A stretch of 64,000 bases of DNA from JACWAE01 sp963847595 (GTDB lineage: Bacteria; Chloroflexota; Dehalococcoidia; SZUA-161): NCBI GenBank assembly GCA_963847595.1, contig CAWKAJ010000001.1:744001-808000 (forward strand). The letters are read 5' to 3'. Below are positions 7,516-15,631 of the stretch, piece after piece. Under the pieces are notes generated by a model that had not been told where the DNA came from, ran no database searches, and saw nothing but the letters and a program-made list of their open reading frames with translations. The translations under genes and the position numbers were made by a program. Every line of letters starts with the position of its first letter. Positions within the stretch are counted from its first letter, which is position 1.

Positions 7516-8301
7516 CTACGGCTTATTGAAAACAGGCTTCCGTTTTTCCACGAAGGCTCGTACCCCCTCCTGGCCATCGCGACTGCCTACAGAGCTCTGA
7601 ATGCCTTCTCGCTCGTGTTCAATATGCGTCTCGAACGAAGTATTGAATGAATCTGTAAGTAGCTGCTTTGACCAGCCAAAGGAATTAAGCGAACGATCCG
7701 CGAGCTCTCGAGCCATGCTGACTGCCTCCTCCACCGCCTGACCATCCTCCACAACCGTTGTTACCAGCCCCCAGGCCAGAGCCTGTTCGGCAAGAATCGG
7801 GCGGTCAAACGCTGCGATCTCCATGGCCCGGGCTAAACCCACAATTCTGGGAAGGTTGAATGTGCCCCCACCATCAATGCAGAGCCCATTCGAAGGATAC
7901 CCTAGTTGCATGGCGGCGGAACGGGCCATGACCCGGAAATCGCAGGCCAGCGCCATCGAGAATCCGGCGCCGGCGGCTATCCCGTTAATTGCTGCGATAA
8001 CAGGTTTCTTCATGCGACGAATCTCCAGGATAACGGGGTGCAGGCGACCCGCCCCCTCATGGAAGACAGCCGGAAGCCCCTGCGGCACGCCAAGTGCCAT
8101 CTTCAAATCAGCGCCGGCGCAGAAGGCCCTGCCCTTTCCCGACAGGACCACGCCTCGCACAGCATCATCCGTTGCAAACGACATCATACATGCCAGAAGT
8201 TCCTTGAGCATATCCAGGTCGAATGCATTCAACACCTTCGGCCTGTTCAACAATACAACTCCTATTTGCCCGTCCCTCGTAATCTCTACGGACTCCGACA
8301 T
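7516..8301 (-). CDS. Crotonase-superfamily protein (enoyl-CoA isomerase-like)
   Basis: A 261-residue enoyl-CoA hydratase/isomerase fold protein, started at the ATG after GGAGGTGA. N-terminal VVLLNRPKVLNAFDLDML and AFCAGADLKMAL are the CoA-binding and oxyanion regions; IAAGAGFSMALACDF is the second oxyanion loop. The two catalytic glutamates of true hydratases are replaced: serine in GFSMAL and serine in GYPSNG. An aspartate in CIDGGGTFNLPR occupies the position used by PaaG-like isomerases. An isomerase or other crotonase reaction is therefore more likely than hydration. It stands alone between the propeller gene and methyltransferase B. Confidence 0.88.
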   Translation of the reverse strand: MSESVEITRDGQIGVVLLNRPKVLNAFDLDMLKELLACMMSFATDDAVRGVVLSGKGRAFCAGADLKMALGVPQGLPAVFHEGAGRLHPVILEIRRMKKPVIAAINGIAAGAGFSMALACDFRVMARSAAMQLGYPSNGLCIDGGGTFNLPRIVGLARAMEIAAFDRPILAEQALAWGLVTTVVEDGQAVEEAVSMARELADRSLNSFGWSKQLLTDSFNTSFETHIEHEREGIQSSVGSRDGQEGVRAFVEKRKPVFNKP

Positions 8302-8465
8302 CCTGGTCACCTCCATTTGTAGATACTAATTACATGACGGTATCTGAGAGCAGGATTCTTGCGCCAGTATACTCTTAGAAATAGAATGTCGCAATTGGTT
8401 ATCAGAAGCTAAAGCACTGGTGTATAATTATGGCCTATGTAAGGTTCCAGCCGTCAGGGGGTGGA

Positions 8466-9101
8466 ATGGATAAGGATAAGGATAAGATAGAGGAACACAA
8501 CATCAATAGATTCAATAAGTGGGCTGGCAGCTATGATACCGGTCTTGTAAGTATCTTTTTCAAAAGATGTAACAGGAAGGTCTGTCAACTGGTAAATCTT
8601 CAGGATGGCATGAGACTGCTGGATGTGGGTTGTGGAACAGGGAGTTTGCTTAAGGAGTTATCCGGATTCGGCGAGGAATTAAATCTGTATGGCATTGATG
8701 TGTCTCCGGAAATGATCAGGGCCGCGAGAGTAAAATTGAAAGATGAGAAACATGTTGAACTTTGCGAGGGGTCGGCAGCTGATTTGCCTTTCGAGTCAAA
8801 TTACTTCGATTACATTGTGTGCATGAATTCATTGCATCATCATCCTGACCCAAACCAATCGCTCACTGAGATGACAAGGGTTCTCAAGCCCGGTGGTGTG
8901 ATGATACTTATGGACAGCTTCGTGGATTCGACTGTGCGAAAAATACTTTCCCGGACTGTTTACCTCTTATGGAATGAAGGGGAGGTTCAATACTTTAAAA
9001 GGGAAGAATTGCGGGGCATTTTCCGCAGTCTAGGATATGAATCTGTAAGGCAGCAAACATTTTTATTCTTTATGCTTATTACGTGTGGGACTAAGGCATA
9101 G
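8466..9101 (+). CDS. Class I SAM-dependent methyltransferase (paralog B)
   Basis: A 211-residue paralog of the gene at 5396. The start is the ATG at 8466, preceded by GGGGGTGGA. Shared blocks include KIEEHN, RFNKWAGSYDTG, LLDVGCGTG, SPEMI-ARVKLKDEKH and GSAADLPF. Differences cluster in the last third. Motif I, motif II (DYIVCMN) and motif III (VLKPGGVMILMD) are intact, so both copies should bind SAM. The target molecule is not known. The copies sit about 2.4 kb apart in the same orientation with unrelated genes between them. Confidence 0.88.
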   Translation: MDKDKDKIEEHNINRFNKWAGSYDTGLVSIFFKRCNRKVCQLVNLQDGMRLLDVGCGTGSLLKELSGFGEELNLYGIDVSPEMIRAARVKLKDEKHVELCEGSAADLPFESNYFDYIVCMNSLHHHPDPNQSLTEMTRVLKPGGVMILMDSFVDSTVRKILSRTVYLLWNEGEVQYFKREELRGIFRSLGYESVRQQTFLFFMLITCGTKA

Positions 9102-9141
9102 TAAGAAGAAACCGAACTCTCGAAGCTTCGATAAGGGCGAA

Positions 9142-9567
9142 TCATTGCCTTCCGCGAAGCTTCATGAGGATGTCGTTAACCACCTTGATATGCCACCGTT
9201 CCTGTTCCGCCAACTGCCGAAAAGACGGAGCAAACTGCTCCCCGATGCCATCTGCGACCTTACTATGCAGGTCCAGAGCTTGGTACTCAAGACCCAGTTG
9301 TTTCTCGAAGAAATCGACTAAGTCCGGATTTTCTGGTAGTAATTCAAACCGAGGAAAAGGAGGTATTCCTCCTAGCCCGGAGATGGCAGCAGCCACTTTG
9401 TCCGCATGCTTTATAGAATCTTCTCCCAGAAGCTGTACCCATGATGCCGATTCCTCGTCAGGCATCATCCTCACGATTCGAGGATAATTGACTATTGTCG
9501 TATATTCTACTTCCAAAGCATGAGAAAGGATGGCGAGTATTCTTTTCCTGACTTCCACTTCTACCAT
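9142..9567 (-). CDS. Ferritin-like/rubrerythrin-like diiron protein
   Basis: A 141-residue four-helix protein, started at ATG 9567 after GGGAGGT (the longer frame has no ribosome-binding site). Ligand-type residues appear in the expected helical order: E in HALEVEYTTIV, E and H in GEDSIKHADKV, E in EKQLGLEYQAL, then E and H in EQERWHIKVV. This is the bacterioferritin/rubrerythrin di-iron arrangement, without the rubredoxin domain. Likely roles are iron storage or peroxide defence in an anaerobe. It is convergent with methyltransferase B and divergent from hsp20. Confidence 0.82.
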   Translation of the reverse strand: MVEVEVRKRILAILSHALEVEYTTIVNYPRIVRMMPDEESASWVQLLGEDSIKHADKVAAAISGLGGIPPFPRFELLPENPDLVDFFEKQLGLEYQALDLHSKVADGIGEQFAPSFRQLAEQERWHIKVVNDILMKLRGRQ

Positions 9568-9780
9568 TTTGCGACCTCCCGATTTTAATATATTGGCCGA
9601 TACCCAAACAAAAATTCCCTGTAGCTGGAATTCTATCACCCCTGAATTCCCCGACATTCCTTAAAACACTTGATTTATCTTAGGGATTTCCTTAGAGATA
9701 CAAGACGATGAATTCCTCTGTTTGAGACTAAAGTCACATACAATACGAAATAGCGGGGGTACTATATCGTGAAAGGTAAG

Positions 9781-9799
9781 GGGGAAACCCCAAAGGAGG
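9781..9799 (+). promoter_or_regulatory. Hairpin abutting the hsp20 ribosome-binding site
   Basis: GGGG-AAA-CCCC (9781-9791) ends directly against AAAGGAGG (9792-9799), the Shine-Dalgarno of the Hsp20 gene. A stable hairpin this close could influence ribosome access. Heat-shock genes often have RNA thermometers, but here the Shine-Dalgarno itself is not visibly paired. Confidence 0.4.
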
Positions 9800-9805
9800 T
9801 ACAAG

Positions 9806-10291
9806 ATGTTTGAGAGATACGCGCTGATTAGAAGAGAGCCGTTTACCGAGATAGTACCCTTCGAGACTGAGGTAGATAGATTCTTTGATAACGCCTTGAG
9901 CATCTTTGACTTACCCGTTTACGCACCCGGAACTTTCATTCTGGAGCGCTCACTTCTAGCTCCCATGGAGGTCTTCGATAATGACGGTAATACGGTAGTC
10001 AGACTTGAGCTCCCAGGCATGACCATGGAGGATATCGACATCTCAGTGTCGGATGGCCTGCTCACCATTAAGGGAGAGAAGAAAGCAGAGGAAGAGGTCA
10101 AGGAGGAAGACAGCTATTGCTCCGAGAGGGTCTATGGTAGCTTCCGCCGGACGCTCTCAGTCCCTAAGGACCTGGATGAGAGCAAGATCCATGCCACCTA
10201 CGACAATGGCATCCTCGAAGTTCTGCTGCCCAAGGCAGAGGAAAAGAAGGGACGCAAGGTAAAGGTTCAAACCAGAAAAGCCAAAGGGTAA
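9806..10291 (+). CDS. Small heat-shock protein, Hsp20/alpha-crystallin family
   Basis: A 161-residue chaperone holding unfolded proteins in the cytoplasm. The alpha-crystallin domain spans about residues 48-150: APMEVFDNDGNTVVRLELPG, then DISVSDGLLTIKGEKKAE, ERVYGSFRRTLSVP, and the characteristic A-x-x-x-NGILEVLLPK near the end. A short basic tail (KVKVQTRKAKG) closes it. The N-terminal arm contains EVDRFFDNALSIFD. Start ATG 9806 follows AAAGGAGG at good spacing. It appears to be monocistronic, with a hairpin terminator after it. Confidence 0.97.
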   Translation: MFERYALIRREPFTEIVPFETEVDRFFDNALSIFDLPVYAPGTFILERSLLAPMEVFDNDGNTVVRLELPGMTMEDIDISVSDGLLTIKGEKKAEEEVKEEDSYCSERVYGSFRRTLSVPKDLDESKIHATYDNGILEVLLPKAEEKKGRKVKVQTRKAKG

Positions 10292-10312
10292 AACAACCCT
10301 GAAGCTAGTTGA

Positions 10313-10346
10313 GCGGCCGTCTAGGGATGCCCCCTCGGACGGCCGC
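10313..10346 (+). terminator. Hairpin after hsp20
   Basis: GCGGCCGTC (10313-10321) and GACGGCCGC (10338-10346) form a 9-bp GC-rich stem with a 16-nt loop, 22 bp after the hsp20 stop. The following sequence is only weakly T-rich (TTGCTATTACTT), so termination efficiency is uncertain. Confidence 0.6.
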
Positions 10347-10440
10347 TTGCTATTACTTCCCCAAATTCCCCGGTGTACATTCAGCACTTTTCACTAAGCT
10401 GGGACAGCGCAATCACGCCAGGGCCATTGCCCTAAGAGAG

Positions 10441-11637
10441 TCAGGACTTCGCCGTCTCGTCCTTGTGTGGAGTCACTCTAATCATACGGCCTTGAGATAC
10501 TATGTAGAATACATCCTTGCCCCCCTCCTTCATGGACGCCTTGGGCAGGGGAACTATAAGAAACTTGGCGTCATAAGGAACGCCTTTTCTCATTCGGCTG
10601 CGCATTAACAGGTAGAACAGTAACCCTGCAATAAATGCGGCGCCAATTATCCCGCCTATCAGGGACCAGGGCACTACGCCTGCTACCGCCACGGGGGTCG
10701 GGGTCGGCGCAGGAGTTGCTGTAGCTGTCAGCGTTGGCGTCACCGTAGGCGTAGGCGTTAGTGTTGGAGTCGGCGTGGGTGTGGGTGTTGGAGTCAGCGT
10801 TGGCGTCACCGTAGGCGTTGGGGTCGGAGTAGGCGTGGGCGTAGGTAGTATATAGCCACCGCTTCCAGCAATTGCTGGCAGTGGCATGGGCGTAGGTGTT
10901 GGCGTTGGGGTCGGAGTAGGCGTAGGCATTGGGGTGGGTGTTGGCGTAGGTGTTGGCGTAGGCGTCGGCGTAGGCGTTGGCGTAGGCGTTGGCGTAGGTG
11001 TTGGCGTTGGCGTCGGCGTAGGTGTTGGCGTTGGCGTCGGCGTAGGCGTCGGCGTAGGTGTTGGCGTTGGCGTCGGCGTAGGTGTTGGCGTAGGCGTAGG
11101 TGTGGGTGTAGGGGTCGGCGTAGGCGTGGGTGTAGGCGTCGGCGTAGGACAGGTCGGCGAGCAGCTAACGATAGCGTGAATCGTAGCGAACATGGTGAAG
11201 TTGAGTGTACTCTGTGTATACGTTTGTGTATACTCGTTGCCATTCGCATCGATAATGGTGATTGTCCAGTTGTTGAACTGGCAGCAGTCCCCTCCAGCTT
11301 CAAGCGTTATCGGCGCGCCCCCAGCAAACAGGTACGTCTCAGAGTACGTAATATCTCCACCGTTTACCCTAACCGTGCAGCAACTCCCGGCAGTGGCATT
11401 AACTGTCAGGCCAAAGTAGGGACAAGTCTGACAATAATTAGGCGTTGGCGCCGGTGTGGGCGTCGGCGTCGGGGTCGGGGTTGGCGTGGGTGTTGGCGTT
11501 GGCGTGGGTGTTGGCGTCGGTGTACAGACAGGCGTTGGAGTGCAAGGGGGTGGGGGCGTGGGAACACAGCTCGAGGCCGGCCCCGGCTCGATCAGCAAAG
11601 CTACAATCGCGACCGCTATTAAGACCAAGAGTACCAC
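10441..11637 (-). CDS. Membrane-anchored Thr-Pro-repeat surface protein
   Basis: A 398-residue protein from GTG 11637. An N-terminal hydrophobic segment (VLLVLIAVAIVALLI) acts as signal or anchor. A short TP repeat, then a folded cysteine-bearing domain (~65-165: CQTCPYFGLTVNATAGSCC, YSETYLFAGGAPITLEAGG) precedes a long (TP)n stretch of about 100 residues and a second TP/TV-rich linker. Near the C-terminus is a transmembrane helix (WSLIGGIIGAAFIAGLLFYL) with a cytoplasmic tail. Long TP linkers suggest an extended cell-surface stalk. The true start may be an ATC at 11650-11652: reading from there gives (M)KKLAVVLLVL, a classic signal start, just after GGAGGGG. Confidence 0.8.
   Translation of the reverse strand: MVLLVLIAVAIVALLIEPGPASSCVPTPPPPCTPTPVCTPTPTPTPTPTPTPTPTPTPTPTPAPTPNYCQTCPYFGLTVNATAGSCCTVRVNGGDITYSETYLFAGGAPITLEAGGDCCQFNNWTITIIDANGNEYTQTYTQSTLNFTMFATIHAIVSCSPTCPTPTPTPTPTPTPTPTPTPTPTPTPTPTPTPTPTPTPTPTPTPTPTPTPTPTPTPTPTPTPTPTPTPTPTPTPMPTPTPTPTPTPTPMPLPAIAGSGGYILPTPTPTPTPTPTVTPTLTPTPTPTPTPTLTPTPTVTPTLTATATPAPTPTPVAVAGVVPWSLIGGIIGAAFIAGLLFYLLMRSRMRKGVPYDAKFLIVPLPKASMKEGGKDVFYIVSQGRMIRVTPHKDETAKS
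10886..11140. repeat. Low-complexity (Thr-Pro)n coding repeat
   Basis: Imperfect 6-bp periodic repeat of the type GGCGTW/GGTGTW on the + strand, encoding (TP)n in the minus-strand surface protein. A shorter run of the same type lies at about 11445-11525. It is prone to slippage and length change. Confidence 0.9.
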
Positions 11638-11652
11638 AGCTAACTTCTTGAT

Positions 11653-12041
11653 TTCCCCTCCACTCCTTTGTTATCTCTCATCCTTTAATGGAGAAAAGCT
11701 CGAACTGGTGGGTGAGTTTAACATACGTATGGTACTTTCTTACTTTTGATTATAGTGCGTTGGTACGGTCTGTACACTTGACTTATCTTCACTTTATACC
11801 CCGATTTTTCGCATTTAGCCGTAGTTTTTATGTAATGTTGGCTTACGTCAGCGATAAGTGCCGCCCAAAACGGGCGCAGAAGTGCAAACCGGCATAGGCG
11901 GATGCCGGAGGTTTGGTATACTATAGGAGTAATGTAGAAATGTCAGCAGCATGATGAGGAGTCGAGGATTGCTGTTTCGACCCAACCCGGTGGCGTGGTT
12001 GTCGACAAGATACCCGAGATAGCACGAGTATATTCAATAAT
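11653..12041. other. Gene-free gap upstream of the Thr-Pro protein and PAP2 gene
   Basis: No supported ORF. It holds an AT-rich stretch likely to carry the promoter of the minus-strand Thr-Pro protein. A hairpin at 11887-11914 has arms AAACCGGCAT and ATGCCGG-A-GGTTT, with one bulged A. Confidence 0.6.
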
Positions 12042-12695
12042 ATGAACCGGAATAGAATTCCTGATTGGCTGGTCAAGTGCATCTGGCTCGTAGTGTTACT
12101 CCTGCTCTTCCTGGCCTATTTCCTATTGAACAGCCCCAGAGAGCCGATTCACTCACTGGAAACGACGGTAGACGATCGGATTCCCGTGCTGCCTGCGTTT
12201 GTCTTCCCCTACCTCTCACTCTATGTGCTGCTGGTCATCTCAATATGGCGTTTTCTGAAAGCCGAGACGAGAATATTCACGATAGCGGCACTGGCTATCA
12301 GCCTCGACCTCGTAATAAGCTATTTAGTTTTCCTTTTTTACCAGACCCAGGTGGAGCGTCCCCTCATACTCGGCTCTGACGTCTCATCCAGCATCCTGAG
12401 ATGGGTCTATTCAACTGATAAACCGTTCAACGCCTTTCCCAGTTTGCACACCTCCCTATCCACGCTACTTGCGCTGCTGTGGGGCAGGGTAGGGTCGCGC
12501 ACTCAGCCAGCTATAGTATTGTGGGCAGTGCTTATAATTGCCTCCACCCTGTTCACCAAGCAGCATTATATTGCGGATGTCTTCGGAGGCATGGCTGTCG
12601 CCCTCATAAGCTACTTTGGCGCAGTTAGATTTGGCGCTTTTGCGGTAGGCGGAGTAGCCGGACGCTTCCCATTCCGGAGAAATCGCTCCCCGTAG
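12042..12695 (+). CDS. PAP2-superfamily membrane phosphatase
   Basis: A 217-residue integral membrane protein with about five or six hydrophobic helices (WLVVLLLLFLAYFLL, VFPYLSLYVLLVISIW, IAALAISLDLVISYLVFLFY, and others). The phosphatase motifs are FPSLHTSLSTLLALLWG (PSxH) and KQHYIADVFGGMAVAL (a variant of SRxxxxxHxxxD with the arginine replaced by lysine). Family members remove phosphate from lipid phosphates or act in inositol-phosphate transfer. The substrate is unknown. The Shine-Dalgarno is weak, so the start at ATG 12042 rests on the hydrophilic MNRNRIPDW N-terminus. Confidence 0.85.
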   Translation: MNRNRIPDWLVKCIWLVVLLLLFLAYFLLNSPREPIHSLETTVDDRIPVLPAFVFPYLSLYVLLVISIWRFLKAETRIFTIAALAISLDLVISYLVFLFYQTQVERPLILGSDVSSSILRWVYSTDKPFNAFPSLHTSLSTLLALLWGRVGSRTQPAIVLWAVLIIASTLFTKQHYIADVFGGMAVALISYFGAVRFGAFAVGGVAGRFPFRRNRSP

Positions 12696-12834
12696 CTTTG
12701 GGGGTATAGCATCCTACTTCCACAGTAGAGCACCCTTACCCCAATTCATTGGACCATTACCCTTGCACTGGGCGACATACATAAGTAGAATATCGTAAAA
12801 TACCACGTTAGACTAGAAAGTTGGAGGGTATCTC

Positions 12835-13401
12835 GTGGCAGACATGAAACAAGCTAATCCGGGAGCCTTGGGGCTGGGTGGCTTCGCCCTGACCACCTTC
12901 CTCCTCAACATTGTGAATGCAGGACTGATTTCAGGAGATAATCTGGGTATGGTTCTCCCGGTCGGTATCTTCTACGGTGGCCTGGCACAGTTCTGTGCCG
13001 GCATGTGGGAATTCAAACGGGGCGATACTTTCGGTGCCACTTGCTTTTCGTCATTTGGCGCCTTCTGGATGGGTGTAGCGCTGATGATAATTCTGGAAAA
13101 CACAGGAGTGATATCACCAGTGCCGCGCGAGGGCATGGCGGTACTGTTCATCGCCTGGGGCATCTTCACCGCCTACGCCACGATAGCATCGTTGAAAGTA
13201 AACAGGGCTGTGACGTCCATCTTTGTAACACTCGTGATTCTTTTCTTCCTGCTTGCAGCAGGCGAATGGAACGCTACAGTTCACAAAGCAGCAGGCTACG
13301 AAGGTATACTCTGCGCGTTGATAGCCTGGTACACTGCAGCAGGGGTGCTTATCAACACGCTCTTCGGCAGAGATGTAGTGCCGCTGGGCCCAGCGAAATA
13401 G
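12835..13401 (+). CDS. GPR1/FUN34/YaaH-family acetate/succinate transporter
   Basis: A 188-residue protein with six predicted membrane helices. The family signature NPGALGLGGFALTTFLLN is at residues 7-24, followed by GIFYGGLAQFCAGMWEFKRG and TFGATCFSSFGAFWMG, both characteristic of SatP/YaaH acetate channels. The start is GTG 12835, preceded by GGAGGG. The likely function is uptake or release of acetate or related short acids, consistent with acyl-CoA metabolism elsewhere in the window. Confidence 0.93.
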   Translation: MADMKQANPGALGLGGFALTTFLLNIVNAGLISGDNLGMVLPVGIFYGGLAQFCAGMWEFKRGDTFGATCFSSFGAFWMGVALMIILENTGVISPVPREGMAVLFIAWGIFTAYATIASLKVNRAVTSIFVTLVILFFLLAAGEWNATVHKAAGYEGILCALIAWYTAAGVLINTLFGRDVVPLGPAK

Positions 13402-13416
13402 CTGAATATGGCGTAC

Positions 13417-14317
13417 TCAGGGGCGGCTGGCACCTGACAGCCCGGTCAATTTTTCACTTAACTGCCACAACCCTTTCTGCAGTTTCACGTCTCTGCACTT
13501 CGGTGCAACGTAAGTGGGGTTTCTCTTGTAGAAATACTTTCCGGTCACGCCCTTTACCTCATCTGAGCTGGCCAGATAGATGCTGGTCTGGGCTCCTTCC
13601 GCTGGCGAGATCATCACACAGCGTAATATCCTGATGAAGAGTGCTTGATACCAACTGTCCTCTGGCCCGATCCTGTAGATATTAGTGGCAACGACCCCGG
13701 GATGTAAGGCGTTAGCCGTGATATTTGTGCCCTTGAGGCGTTCCGACAGTTCCTGGGTGAAAAGAATGAGAGCGAGCTTGGAAGACGCATACGGTCCCGT
13801 GGAGACCCATCTCTTTTTGAAATTGAAATCGCCTAAATCGATTCTACCCCATAAGTGGGCGACGGACGATATATTGATAATCCTGGCTTCCCCTGCCTGC
13901 TTCAGCAGCGGTAATAACAGGTTTGTCAGCAGGAAAGGCCCTAAATAGTTCGTCGCCATCACTCTATGTAAAGCCGTCTCCGGTTTCTCTTCTTCCCCCG
14001 CACATGAGGCCCGCATTATTTATCAGCACGTTCAATTTCTGGTACTTCCCACCGAATCGAACGACGAATTCTCGAATAGAGTTCAGCGATGCCACATCCA
14101 ACTGCATCACTTCGATTTGCCCGTTGCCATTTTCCCGTTTTATAGCCTCGCCAACGGGATTAGCTTTAGTCAGATTACGGCAAGCCATTACAATAGTAGC
14201 GCCCATCCTGGCCAGGACCCTGGTCGTCTCTTTACCTATGCCGCGATTGGCTCCGGTAATCAGCACTGTTTTACCTTGCATAACCTGCGCGTCCCGATTA
14301 CTCATTGCTGAATTCAT
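13417..14317 (-). pseudogene. Short-chain dehydrogenase (retinol dehydrogenase-like), broken by a frameshift
   Basis: Two frames together make one SDR of about 300 residues. The first (14317 to 13964) carries the nucleotide-binding motif TGANRGIGKET and the NNAGLM motif, then stops after GDGFT. The second, from about 13975 onward, resumes with HRVMATNYLGPFLLTNLLL, the serine motif IINISS and the catalytic YASSKLAL (Tyr, Lys). The break lies around 13964-13975. All catalytic residues survive, so this is a recent mutation or a sequencing error. Its ATG overlaps the stop of the upstream thioesterase gene (ATGA at 14314-14317), showing they were one operon. Confidence 0.85.
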
Positions 14318-14751
14318 CCCTCAGAAGCATCACCCATTACAGGCCTCTTCTCCCTGTATATGACCCAGGTTCCCAGAGCTTTAGCGATAAGCTGGCTTCC
14401 GCTCTTTATTTCCGACTCCAGCACAGCGCTATTGCTGCTCCTCTTCACAACAGTCGTATCGCAGGTGAGCGTGCCGGATGTTATCGCCTTCACATACACT
14501 ATGCTGACCTCGATACTTGCACATCGCTCCCCTTCTTCTAAGGTTGGAACGAGTGCAAAACCCATGCCGGAGTCCGCCATAGTGAAAAGGGCTCCTCCAT
14601 GCACTGTTCCATAAGGGTTCAGCAGCGAATCATTTACTTTTAGCACGCACCGGCTGTAACCTTTTTCCCACCTGGTATAGGTCAAACCTGCGTGCTTACC
14701 GAACCGGTCAAGGCCTTCCAACTTTGAACTAATCTTCTTCGGCATTCTCAC
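14314..14751 (-). CDS. PaaI-family hotdog-fold thioesterase
   Basis: A 145-residue protein with the PaaI signature NPYGTVHGGALFTMADSGMG (residues ~46-65), containing the HGG loop and catalytic acidic residue in the long hotdog helix. Strand pairs IEVSIVYVKAITSGTL and LESEIKSGSQLIAKALGTWV follow. Such enzymes hydrolyse acyl-CoA thioesters, often aromatic or ring-derived. It is the first gene of a two-gene operon with the frameshifted SDR, its stop overlapping the SDR start by ATGA. Confidence 0.9.
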   Translation of the reverse strand: MRMPKKISSKLEGLDRFGKHAGLTYTRWEKGYSRCVLKVNDSLLNPYGTVHGGALFTMADSGMGFALVPTLEEGERCASIEVSIVYVKAITSGTLTCDTTVVKRSSNSAVLESEIKSGSQLIAKALGTWVIYREKRPVMGDASEG

Positions 14752-14865
14752 ATCCCCTATATTACGCTACATTTTTTAGACAGCCTGAACACTTCTTGCG
14801 GTAGTATAAATATCGCAGTAGAATACCGCAAGTGGTATATAGCTCATCCAAACCGAGGCCTCCCG

Positions 14866-15582
14866 ATGTTTGTGACCAAAAATGTTTATCAACTAAGCGG
14901 TATGCGTGGCGCTGGCATCTCAGGAGCAAACGTATTTCTGCTGCTCGATAATGGCGTTACTTTAGTTGACACCGGGCTCAGAGGCAGGTCTGCAAACATA
15001 CTGAATGAAGTCAGACGGCTGGGCTACAAACCCTCTGATGTCGCCCACATTATCCTCACACATCATCACGCTGACCACATTGGCAGCCTGGCTGAGTTGA
15101 AGAATGCCACAGGGGCCAAGGTCATGGCGCATCCCGCCGATGCTCCGTACATAGAGGGGACTTTGCCGCAGCCGGGGCCAGCCAGGCCAAAATGGCTGGG
15201 CAGGATGCTGTCTCCCTTCGGCAGCATGTGGGCTGCTATGCCAGCAGAGGTGGACAAACTATTAAACGACGGCGATGAGCTTCCCCTACTTGGCGGCATC
15301 AAGATATTGCATACCCCGGGCCACACGCCGGGAAGCATCTGCCTGTTCATACCGCAGGAGAAGCTGGTTATCGTGGGTGATTTGCTTACCCATAGATTTG
15401 GGCTGAGAGTGCCCTCACGGCTGTTCACTGTTGACGTAGGTCAAGAGGTAAACTCCATAAAACGGTTAGCAGGCCTTGAGTTCAATATCATAGGCTTTGG
15501 TCACGGCAGACCTATCCTGCATGAAGCTCATCAGGCAGTCACTCATTTCGCCGAGAAGCTTGAGAGTAAGTATAAAGTCTAG
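14866..15582 (+). CDS. Metallo-beta-lactamase-fold hydrolase
   Basis: A 238-residue protein. The metal-binding motif THHHADHIGSL (HxHxDH) is near residue 65. A further histidine is in LHTPGHTPGSICLFIPQ, the aspartate in VIVGDLLTHR, and the last histidine in GFGHGRPI. This is the full dinuclear zinc set of the glyoxalase II/lactonase class. The substrate is unknown; a lactone or thioester is plausible. It resembles the shorter MBL gene at 34092. Confidence 0.93.
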   Translation: MFVTKNVYQLSGMRGAGISGANVFLLLDNGVTLVDTGLRGRSANILNEVRRLGYKPSDVAHIILTHHHADHIGSLAELKNATGAKVMAHPADAPYIEGTLPQPGPARPKWLGRMLSPFGSMWAAMPAEVDKLLNDGDELPLLGGIKILHTPGHTPGSICLFIPQEKLVIVGDLLTHRFGLRVPSRLFTVDVGQEVNSIKRLAGLEFNIIGFGHGRPILHEAHQAVTHFAEKLESKYKV

Positions 15583-15631
15583 CTGAAGCCTTCAATCGCT
15601 TTTGACAGTAAATAGTAAAAGGGACGATAAA

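Noticed and set aside
10886..11140. Possible CRISPR array or satellite
   Set aside because: The period is 6 bp and in frame with the surface protein; there are no unique spacers.
10886..11179. Long + strand ORF of (Gly-Val)n opposite the Thr-Pro protein
   Set aside because: It is only the complement of the (Thr-Pro)n coding repeat, without ribosome-binding site or any non-repeat domain.
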